Shown here: one piece after another, positions 56,252 through 64,000 of the stretch
How the letters are laid out: each line of letters starts with the position of its first letter
How positions within the stretch are numbered: the first letter of the stretch is position 1
Assembly: GCA_958295665.1 (NCBI GenBank)
Contig: OY282559.1
Coordinates: 255,692,461-255,756,460 of the forward strand
Source of the DNA: Tipula vernalis
Lineage: Eukaryota; Arthropoda; Insecta; Diptera; Tipulidae
Reading direction: 5' to 3'
DNA: 64,000 nt
The notes under the pieces: model-generated
The model's database searches: none
Told to the model about the DNA's origin: nothing
Seen by the model: the letters and a program-made list of their open reading frames with translations, nothing else
Program-made: the position numbers and the translations under genes

Positions 56252-56897
56252 TTCCATTGGCGTTAGCAAACTACTCACAAGTACTTGTATCTACTCGCAA
56301 CTACTCATGCTCAAGTGATGGTGTAGTTGTTAGAAGAAGTTACGCATATAATTAACGAAAGAGTGATTTTAGTTTTAAAAATACTAAAAGATGGCTCTAT
56401 ACCAATTTTGGTTGTGTGAAACGTCATTTTTTAACCCTAATCCAACCAAGGTGTGCCTTTTTGGCTGGTTTGATAAATGCATCGATTTTAAAAATAATTA
56501 ATTTAGTTATAAACTTGTATGTATTTTATTTTGAAACATTTCCATACATCGTACTTGACATCTAATCATTCTCTGAAAAAATGTTCGTAAATTATTTGAT
56601 TAGAATTTGAATTTACTGACATAACAAAAATATGTTGGTTCGATTAGGGTTAAAAACAAAAAATTTGTTTATGTTTGTGATACGACGCGCAATTGTTAAA
56701 TCGTAAAAATATTTGCATTATTTTGTTGTTTAATGTTTTATTACTTATTATTATTAATAGATCAACATATTTTTTATTAAAATCTAGCAGTTTTATTTAA
56801 ATTGAGGTTATGTTTTACTACTGTCACAAAAATTTGCGTTCCATTGAACATCTACCCACAAGTACTTGGCAGTAGCAAATTGTTTCCAATGGAACAC
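56252..56897. mobile_element. ~650-bp TIR element abutting a transposase relic
   Basis: GTGTTCCATTGG at 56252 and CCAATGGAACAC ending at 56897 are perfect 12-bp inverted ends. The similarity continues imperfectly inward (AGCAAACTACTCACAAGTACTTG versus AATTTGCTACTGCCAAGTACTTG). The interior is AT-rich and non-coding. No clear target duplication. Its right end lies 8 bp before the open frame of the transposase relic at 56906, so it may have truncated that gene. Confidence 0.75.
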
Positions 56898-56905
56898 AGT
56901 GAATA

Positions 56906-57978
56906 TGTTTAGGACTGTCTTTTAAAAAACCAAAAACTGATACGTGCAGTAAATGCGACACATTTAAATTGCAAATTGATGTTGCAAAAACGGCAGAAGA
57001 TAAAAATAAAATATCAGCATTGCAAACACAGCACCTTAATGACGCAGATATCGCGTACAAATCAAAAGATAGTGATAAAAGCATTACGCGAATGAATTCC
57101 ATCACCAAACTTTATACGTTTGACCTGGAAAAATGCTTGCCAACACCTCTTTTCTATTCCAATATATCATTTTACAAACGTCAATTATGGACGTATAACT
57201 TAACTGTCCATGATTGTATATCAAACCAACCATATTGCTATATGTGGCACGAGGGAGAAGCTAAACGGGGAGGGAACGAAGTAGCTTCTTGTCTTCTTGA
57301 ACATCTATTGTTGGAATCTCCGGACACTGAAAATATAATATTTTACAGTGATTGTTGCAGCGGCCAAAACAAAAACTCGTTTGTTTCAATTATGTTCATG
57401 ATGTTTTTGCAAAATAAGACCAACGTTACCACAATCGACCACAAATTTTTGCTACCAGATCTACTCACATGGAGTGTGATGTGGATCACTCTGCCATTGA
57501 ACGAAAAAAGAAAAAGTCTCTCGTTCAAATACACCATCCAAGAGAATGGTATCAATCATTTTGAAATTATGTACACAAAACGAATTTTTTGATTTTTGCG
57601 AAAATTGTCAAAACCAAATACATGTGGCGGAATATGGATGAGGAAGGAAATAAATTTAAGTGGTCCGAGGTGAAATGGCTTCGGTACACAAGAAATTTTT
57701 GGATAATTGAAAATAAAAATTCATTAACAGAAGACGAACCATTTAAGTCATTGAATATACGTCGACGTGGTATCGGATTACTACGTATATCCGATCTTCA
57801 GCTTAGCTATGATGGCCCACACATCATAAGTAAAGAAAAGGAAAAAGATATGATTAACCAATTACATCTTATAAATGAGCTTTATCATTCTTTCTATTTA
57901 AATCTCAACGATGGAAATATTCCAGATGTCGATCCTGATTTAGCTGATAGCGATGATTCAACATTTGAGGAAGCTTAA
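56906..57978 (+). pseudogene. Unclassified DDE-type transposase-like relic
   Basis: The frame opens with a TDTCSKCDTFKLQI zinc-ribbon-like motif, then SFYKRQLWTYNLTVHDC, YMWHEGEAKRGGNEVASCLL and FYSDCCSGQNKNSFVSIMFM, the last with a likely catalytic Asp. A one-base shift near 57460 is needed to read THMECDVDHSAIERKKK, a second acidic motif. After further shifts the C-terminus (57589-57978) reads YMWRNMDEEGNKFKWSEVKW, LNIRRRGIGLLRISDL and an acidic DPDLADSDDSTFEEA tail before the stop. I recognise this as a widespread insect family with SDxxxGQNKN motifs, likely transposase, but cannot name the superfamily; Sola-like or a DUF-type family are possibilities. The N-terminus is missing. Confidence 0.72.
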
Positions 57979-58919
57979 AATTAATTATAATTTTGATTGA
58001 AAATCAAAATTTTTGAATAAAAACTCTTAACATCAATAAAAAATGAATTAAATTTTGAAAAAATTAACTAAGTGGTTTTAAGTTCTTGTTTTTCACTATA
58101 AAAACAATGGAAAAATAGCTTAAGTCACATAAGGCATTCGCTGAAAACAAAAATTGAAAAGTTCGCCTAAGTGACAAAAAAACCGTTTTTACTAAAAACT
58201 AAAATTTTTTTCATAATTTTAGTATGCCCTATTCAAACAGGTAGCTCAAACCGACCTAAAAACGTTGGCAATTTAAACAAATATCTTATCTGTTTTTTCC
58301 CGTAACCGAAGAAAACTTCATATCGCATTTCTGAACATTGAGCAAAATGTACTTAGGCGACTCTTCCTTTTTGGTACAGATTTATCGTCTATGGTTTTTT
58401 ACATTTAGTTTTCTATATTCGGCAACTAAACGCCATTTTGTTTGCCACTTGCACCTGTTTTTTTTTGGCACTATCTAGATCGGGGATGACCAGGGCGAAT
58501 AGTTCGGTCTACTACTACTACTACATAATACTTTGATTTAACATATTTTCTATTTGGGTTTTAATTTCTTCCTTATGGATATATGGGTACCTATAGCTTT
58601 TATTAAAAATACGGATCTCGTCTTTGAGATTAATTTCGTGTTTTACTTATAATAAATAATATTTAATGTGAATTTATTATAATGGGGTTCTACTGAATGA
58701 TTATTTATTTCTATATTGAAGTGGGAATGTAATGATTGAACTTTTAAAGGTTGTTCTATCATAAAAATGTATACTGTAAATTTATTTCTTTTAAGTTAGA
58801 ATACAAATTTTCACATTTGGTACCTTCAGGTACGGTTAAAAATTAATTAATTTTAATTAGGGTTATATAAATATATTATTCTTTCATATCTACAGGTAAG
58901 TAGGCTGTTATTTGAAAAT
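57979..58919. other. 3' flank of transposase relic, no gene seen
   Basis: AT-rich, with a short (CTA)n tract near 58513. No inverted end matching 56.2-56.9 kb was recognised. Confidence 0.5.
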
Positions 58920-58930
58920 CAAAGGTATTT

Positions 58931-59540
58931 TTATACTTTATTGGTTTCAATTAAGGAACTTTGAAGATCAATTTTTATTTTTAGCTGTTGCATCATTTCG
59001 AGGCCAATTAGTCCATTAATTTTTACTTGTTGATCAATTTCGTGGGTATTAAATAAGGTTTTTATTCTTAATGGTTTGATTTTTGTTATCCGTGAAGGAT
59101 GTACATATTTTGGATCAGTAAATGATTTATTGCTTCCAGTATCAATAAGCATTTTAATGTACATAGTAAAATGGTTTTAAATTAATCTTTATGTAGAGTA
59201 ACAAGAACTATTGATGAGTAATAACGCTAATATATCCGATTGAGTATCCGAGGCTTGTAGCTGAAAATCCTCGTCGTCTATTACGTAATTATTTGGTTCA
59301 TCCAATTGAGGATACTAGTTGTGATTTTCTGGATTTTCCTCCTGCCTCAATTGAAAATAATTCTTCAACTTGATATTTAGGTGGACCGGAAGGTCTGAAT
59401 TGATTAGAAGGATAAGGTTGATTATAATAACTTAGATTATTATTAAATCTTATGGATTGCCTATATTTAGAAGATCCACTTGTAAAATTGTAACAATTAC
59501 ACATGGAATTGTTGCTTGGGGTGGTACTGTTTCGCAAAAA
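58931..59540 (-). pseudogene. Gypsy (17.6-like) Gag end and protease relic
   Basis: On the minus strand: a Q/N/P-rich Gag C-terminus (YNQPYPSNQFRPSGPPKYQV...) at 59298-59450, a QSDILALLLINSS linker, then the aspartic protease start YIKMLIDTGSNKSFTDPKYV near 59100-59160 and INGLIGLEMMQQLKIKIDL. DTG is the catalytic triad of retroviral-type proteases. Frames change twice. The same family type is represented by the pol relic at 33.9-35.3 kb, but the two are 24 kb apart and need not belong to one element. Confidence 0.82.
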
Positions 59541-61820
59541 TAGAAGTCACTACCAATGAGGTTACCAAAATTTTCATTATAGTAATTTAATGATAATGAT
59601 TTTATCTTTAAAGAAATGTTTACAAATAATAAAATCATGAAGATGAGCTTTGTTTACAAATAAAATTTCAAGAAGTCAATATTTTGTATTTTACTTATTT
59701 TGTTATGTCTAAATAGTTATAATGAAATATGAATTGAATATTTAGGTTATTGAACGTGGAACGTAACTCGCGACTGACCCATCATGCGTTGTGAAACAAT
59801 TTGCACTAACCCTGTAACAGCTTACCTGTATCCACATACAAATCGAACCATTAAAGATACCGAGGCTAACAAACAGCTTTTGACCCATCAAATTAAAGAG
59901 AAGGCTACATTTTCAAGGAAACATAGTGAACTTAATCTTTATTTTAATTACCGTGCTTCCATTCGCATCAGAATGGCTTCTATCGAGAATTCGATACAAA
60001 GAATCTCTTTTCGATACAAAAAAATTTCAAAATAATAAAGACATTCGTTCAAAAGAAAAAAAGATATAAACGTCCATAAGTAAAAGTACAAATGCAGGTA
60101 CTGCTTATTTGAATAAAATTAAAATAAATTTGCCAATTTCATTATTCCATTAATCCCGTAAAGTTTTGAAGGAGCGCTTGTTTTGATCTTTGCGAGATAC
60201 TCTGATTATTTACAACGATGTTGTGTAATTCTGCATATCATTAAAGGAACGGAAAACGAAAGGTCACAGTAATAATTTCAAACCGGCCAGTTCTTCGTTT
60301 GTTAAATATCGATCGTTAAATGGTATTCTTTTTTGGCTGAAATTGGCTGATTTTGCAAATCTTTCTTATTACCTGTCCTCCAAATAAAGTGTAGGGCAAA
60401 TTTTACTGTATACGTTTAACATCGGTCATAATAAAAAAAAAAACAGCTTAACTTTAAAAGTTGATGTTGATTTGATTTTTGTAGCAGATTTTAAAATATA
60501 AATTCCGCTGACTTTTCATTTTCTTCAGTCAATCAATTCGTATAAGAAGATATTATTTTACTGTTCTGATGTACTAAAGCAATTTTTGTTGTATTTCTTT
60601 TTATCTATTATATGCCATATACAACATAACAACATAATCATCAAAATATAAAATAGCTGAATACATCGACTGTACCACAAGTAGACGAGTTAAAACTTTG
60701 AATTTGAAATAAATTTTTCAAGATTTTAACGTTCAATATAAGAGATAAGAAAATATGTAAGTTGACACGAGACGTCGAGCTGGGGAAACATATGTAAATA
60801 GATTTAAAACATTGAAAATTATGATATAAACATCAATTCGCATGTTGTTTAAAGTATGTTAAGTTAATATGATGTGTGAATTTTATTGATTAATATGTCT
60901 CATGTTCGATGCATATACGCTCGTTTATTATGTGTGGAAATTTTACATATTTCATAAATCACCAATGAACTGGAAATGGTAAGGTAATATCTATCAGACA
61001 CCCTGTTTAAACAAAATTTATTACAATTATTAATCGATTTATTTCAAGAAGTAGCACACTTAAATTAGATATATTGTTATGTGTGTAGGACGTAGTTATA
61101 GAATGAGTTCCACATAATAAAAAACCACTAAATAGTTTTTCGCGTTGTTCAATCATGATTCATTACCATTTTCACCGCTGGAAATTATTTGCTTATTGTT
61201 ACACTGCGTTCGTACAAAAAAAAAACAGCGAACAGCATTTTATACTTTATTGCTGTATTCTATGTGAATTTGATTTTAACACAAAATGATTAATGATGCG
61301 ATGTTCTTTTGATACTTAAAACACCAAAAATAAATAAAAAATGAAAACATGAAACAAAAATTAAACTTTTGAAAGTTTAAATTGAAAAAAAAAAAAAAAA
61401 AAAAATCGAGGATAAAACCAAATTGATTAACAGTTTTTTAGACCAACATTTTTTTGTTTTTGCATTTTGCTGGCAAACCATTTTAATGAGTCTGTGGGTG
61501 TACGATACAGTAATTTGGTAAATCCCAAGTGGATCAGTTTTGGTATACGTTTTTCCAATTAATTGGTCGCAACTTTTTACAAAAGTAAAATTGACATTTT
61601 GTATATTTTGTTTTTTTTGTTTGTATTTTAACCAAACAATACATAAATCAAAATGAAACATACGAATATATTATGAAACAATCAAGCTTAAGTATGAAAG
61701 TGAAAATGTTAAAACCGATTAACATAAAAAGCGCAATTTTCAGACCAATTTAAAAAAAGCTTAATTTAAGTAGAATACATTTTAAGCACACCTACACTGA
61801 AAGAAATAATTTTGTGCTTG
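59541..61820. other. AT-rich intergenic region, no gene recognised
   Basis: An 83-codon plus frame at 59784-60035 has ordinary composition but no recognisable motif and no splice-supported extension; it may be part of an LTR or chance. A 21-base poly-A run lies near 61385. Nothing else supported. Confidence 0.5.
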
Positions 61821-62116
61821 TCCATAAGTAAACCTAAATCAGCAGTATTAGCTATCATTTTAATACAATTCAACTTACCCTTGATAATCTATATTGACAA
61901 TTGCCAAGTAAATGTGACCAAACTGGATAAGTAATTTCAATTCAGTTGAATAAGCTACTATTTTAATATAATTCAACTAATCCTTGGACAGCTATATTAG
62001 CAATTGCCAAGTAAATTTGCCTATACTGGATAAGTATTTCAAATCAGTAGAATTAGCTTCCGTTCTATTATAATTCAGCTTACTCGTAATAAGCTTTATT
62101 GACAATTGCCAAGTTA
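61821..62116 (+). repeat. ~100-bp tandem repeat, three diverged units
   Basis: CAATTGCCAAGT recurs at about 61900, 61995 and 62104, each preceded by an ATTAGCT...AATA(T/C)AATTCA(A/G)CTTA block and followed by a CTGGATAAGTA word. Unit length varies from 95 to 108 bp. It lies 330 bp upstream of the spliced gene. Confidence 0.82.
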
Positions 62117-62444
62117 AAACTGAACTATGCAAAGTGAAAAAAATTGGAACTACAGATTACAGCAGTGAATTTAACTTAGAGCAAAGTAAAATTAATTATG
62201 TTAAACGTGAATTCGACGTCTTTAGCACCGCTAACCAAAACGTTTTATTTCGTTTCACCTCAATCGCTCGGATTATTTGGGCCAATCGCAATGGATAAAT
62301 TTGAACATAACATCATTTTTTTATAAAATGATTGACTAGAAATACGAAGCAGCAAACGAATAAAGGCAATATGGATCTATTATTTTCATTTCGGTATACA
62401 GTTACTTTTTGAAATGTGTTTTTACTATGAAACAAAGGCAAAGT
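62117..62444. other. Upstream region of the spliced gene
   Basis: Mixed-composition sequence between the ~100-bp repeats and the candidate initiator. No TIR or LTR was recognised. It presumably holds any proximal regulatory sequence of the gene pair. Confidence 0.45.
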
Positions 62445-62478
62445 TCAGTTGTATAGTGAATTAAGAACGAAATGGATG
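62445..62478 (+). promoter_or_regulatory. Candidate Inr + DPE core promoter
   Basis: TCAGTT at 62445-62450 matches the arthropod initiator; taking its A (62447) as +1, GGATG at 62474-62478 occupies +28 to +32 and fits the DPE consensus RGWYV exactly. No TATA box at about -30. The DPE would overlap the start codon at 62472, giving a 25-nt leader. Spacing is strict for functional Inr/DPE pairs, which makes the match notable, but it was found after the gene and is not proof. Confidence 0.42.
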
Positions 62479-63427
62479 CAATCTATCAGTGCTTCAAGCA
62501 ATTTTTAATTAATTTGAATATATACACACCGGAGTTGTGCAATTTAATTACAAGTAAGTTTATTTGTTTAATATATTTTTAAAGTGGTTACAAATACATA
62601 TTTCAAAACAATAAATTGTGCAGTGAATACCTACATGCAAATTCAATCAAAACTAGGCTAGAATAAAATCGGAAATAAATTTTTAAACCATTTTTTTTGT
62701 TTCGTTATAAAAAGCACGTGTTTAATGTGTGAAGGCATATCAATTATTTGTATTTCTAATTTTACCAGAGCTTAAATCTTAATAGTTATTTATTATTAGT
62801 GTAAGTGCATTGATTGTAAAAATTAATAATAATTTTTAATTATACGAAATACCTTATCAAATCACAATTATTAGTGTAATTAACGGTATATCCCGGTATT
62901 TTATGTTGTTTAGAATTTTTTTTTGCTTAAATTTCAACTACCACTTAATCTGTTGGATTGAAAATGTAACGGCGGAACAAATGATTAGCATAATATTTAA
63001 TTTCTGATTTTAATTTAATTAAATACTATATTGTACATATTAAGTACATTTTTCTTTACTTATGTATAATCATCGGAGACTACTAATTTTATCAATATGT
63101 TATTTTAGGCAGCAACAGATTTAAACAAATTATTAAAAATTTGACGGAAAAGGATATTGATCCATTATTCCCATCACCAGAACAGTTTGGGGCGAAAATT
63201 ATTTTTAGTTATTTTATTCATCAATTACAATTAGATATTCTACATTTAAAAGATCGGGTGAGTACGAATTGTGCGATAATTAAACAAGAATTTTCGCATT
63301 TTATTTTTTTTATATAATTTCTGCTTTATTATAGAATTCTGCATCAGAATCAGATATTGATGATACCGAGTCGATGTCCTCAAGTTTAGACGAGTATTTC
63401 GCAAATTTTAATGTTAACTATAAATAG
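62472..63427 (+). CDS. Three-exon gene, 107-residue SAM-like small protein
   Basis: Exons 62472-62553, 63109-63257 and 63335-63427 are joined by introns of 555 and 77 bp, each with canonical ends (GTAAGT..TTTTAG and GTGAGT..TTATAG). The 82+149+93-nt exons keep one open frame through both junctions, ending at TAG 63425-63427, which is hard to obtain by chance. The N-terminus is MDAIYQCFKQFLINLNIY. The middle (LTEKDIDPLFPSPEQFGAKI) resembles the LT-x-DL-x-LFP-x-LG helix pattern of SAM-type domains of insect proteins. The C-terminus is acidic/serine-rich (SESDIDDTESMSSSLDEYF). I do not recognise a named orthologue; the SAM-like reading is inference. It is followed closely by a zinc-finger gene in the same direction. 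Confidence 0.75.
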
Positions 63428-63493
63428 TAAAGTTTTTTAGTTTCGATTTCCTTATTTAAATTATTAATCACGAATTAATGATAAATAACTAAA

Positions 63494-64000
63494 ATGGTTA
63501 ATTGTTTTCTGTGTAACTTTCATAACGATTCGGTTAAAATATTCATAGATCATTTAAAAATATTTCATAAATGTAAAACTACCGATACATTTTTATGTTT
63601 AGAAGATAATTGTTTACAAAATTTTGAAAATATAAGTACTTTTAAAAGACATTTAATACGGCAACACTCAAATCCATCAAAAAATATTAATCCAACAGAC
63701 AAAAATCATTCTGAAATTGTAAATCTTGATTATGCCGAACAGACAAATAATACCGGTACTTTATTTCAATCCACAAGTTCTAACAATGGTTCTTGCCAAA
63801 CCCAAAATTACTCTAAAAAGCTTCCGAAAGAAAATTGTCTGGTTCATTTGGAAAATTCTGAAATTCTAAATTTACATCTTTCGTTTATTTTATCATTGCA
63901 TAGTAAAAGGCACTTCACAAGGAAAGATGTAACAGATATTTCGAAACAAATGACAGAATTTATTTTCCTTCCATTAAAAATTCATTTAGAAAAAATTATT
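63494..64000 (+). CDS. C2H2 zinc-finger protein, incomplete at window edge
   Basis: From ATG 63494 the frame is open for 169 codons to the window end. The start context AAAATGG is good and the ATG comes soon after the upstream stop. CFLCNFHNDSVKIFIDHLKIFH (split C-x2-C...H-x4-H) and LEDNCLQNFENISTF with a following KRHLIRQH form two C2H2-type fingers in residues about 4-60. A polar linker follows, then LHLSFILSLHSKRHFTRKDV...QMTEFIFLPLKI, which resembles a helical segment of a large insect family with N-terminal fingers. Such proteins are often multi-copy and may be transposon-derived. Only 66 bp separate it from the upstream gene's stop, so both could be on one transcript. Function is unknown to me. 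Confidence 0.72.
   Translation, partial: MVNCFLCNFHNDSVKIFIDHLKIFHKCKTTDTFLCLEDNCLQNFENISTFKRHLIRQHSNPSKNINPTDKNHSEIVNLDYAEQTNNTGTLFQSTSSNNGSCQTQNYSKKLPKENCLVHLENSEILNLHLSFILSLHSKRHFTRKDVTDISKQMTEFIFLPLKIHLEKII

Noticed and set aside
33852..59540. gypsy pol relic (33.9-35.3 kb) and gag/protease relic (58.9-59.5 kb) as one split element
   Set aside because: Same family type and same strand, but the order on the minus strand and 24 kb of unrelated insertions cannot establish common origin by eye.
59784..60035. 83-codon frame
   Set aside because: No motif or homologue recognised and no splice evidence. Chance or LTR sequence is equally likely.

Overview
This window looks like a repeat-rich, AT-rich chunk of an insect nuclear genome, most likely a higher fly. 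The reasons are the transposon repertoire (LOA/I-type LINEs with RNase H, a DD41D rosa-type mariner, P-element-like, BEL/Pao and gypsy fragments, CAGTGTTGGCA-type hAT), scattered CATACATA-type microsatellites, short GT-AG introns and an Inr+DPE-like promoter. The species cannot be fixed from the sequence. There are no rRNA or tRNA genes that I can see, no CRISPR and no bacterial operons. A 200-N assembly gap lies at 51510-51709.

Layout. (1) 1-7.2 kb is a satellite with a 161-bp monomer, organised in a 3,020-bp higher-order repeat (18 full monomers plus one 122-bp monomer). It ends in inverted monomers that become progressively more diverged. (2) 7.2-19.2 kb is intergenic DNA with a long-TIR MITE (about 8.0-8.4 kb), a complete but dead hAT element with an 8-bp target duplication (10500-13618), and a possible second, non-coding hAT-like element (16679-19186). 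(3) 19.5-29.9 kb is a nest of LINEs and Helitron remnants. It holds a 0.75-kb LINE derivative made only of ends, a minus-strand Helitron Rep/helicase relic, and a nearly full-length LINE (A, 23050-29545) whose RNase H domain is split by a younger, 5'-truncated LINE (B, 23666-25717) with an exact 11-bp target duplication. LINE A itself sits in a ~163-bp tandem repeat. (4) 32.8-37.3 kb has LINE and gypsy pol fragments separated by a palindromic MITE, then a rosa-type mariner inserted in a ~180-bp tandem repeat. (5) 39-44.2 kb has old tandem duplications, a pogo-type MITE, a foldback and a TRIM-like LTR structure. (6) 45-50.2 kb is a nearly intact gypsy-type gag-pol with a canonical -1 frameshift heptamer and one premature stop. 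(7) 51.7-53.8 kb is an inverted dimer of P-element-like 3' halves abutting the gap. (8) 54.8-59.5 kb has BEL integrase, an unclassified DDE-type transposase relic and a gypsy gag/protease relic. (9) 62.4-64 kb holds the best candidate host-like or undescribed locus. It is a three-exon gene with a fully open spliced frame of 107 codons, preceded by an Inr/DPE-like promoter and followed 66 bp later by a C2H2 zinc-finger reading frame that runs off the window.

Almost everything coding is mobile-element derived, and most of it is broken. The exceptions are the gypsy gag, the 5'-truncated LINE B frame, and the 62.4-64 kb gene pair. The window reads as a pericentromeric or otherwise heterochromatic region in which insertion order can be reconstructed from target-site duplications.
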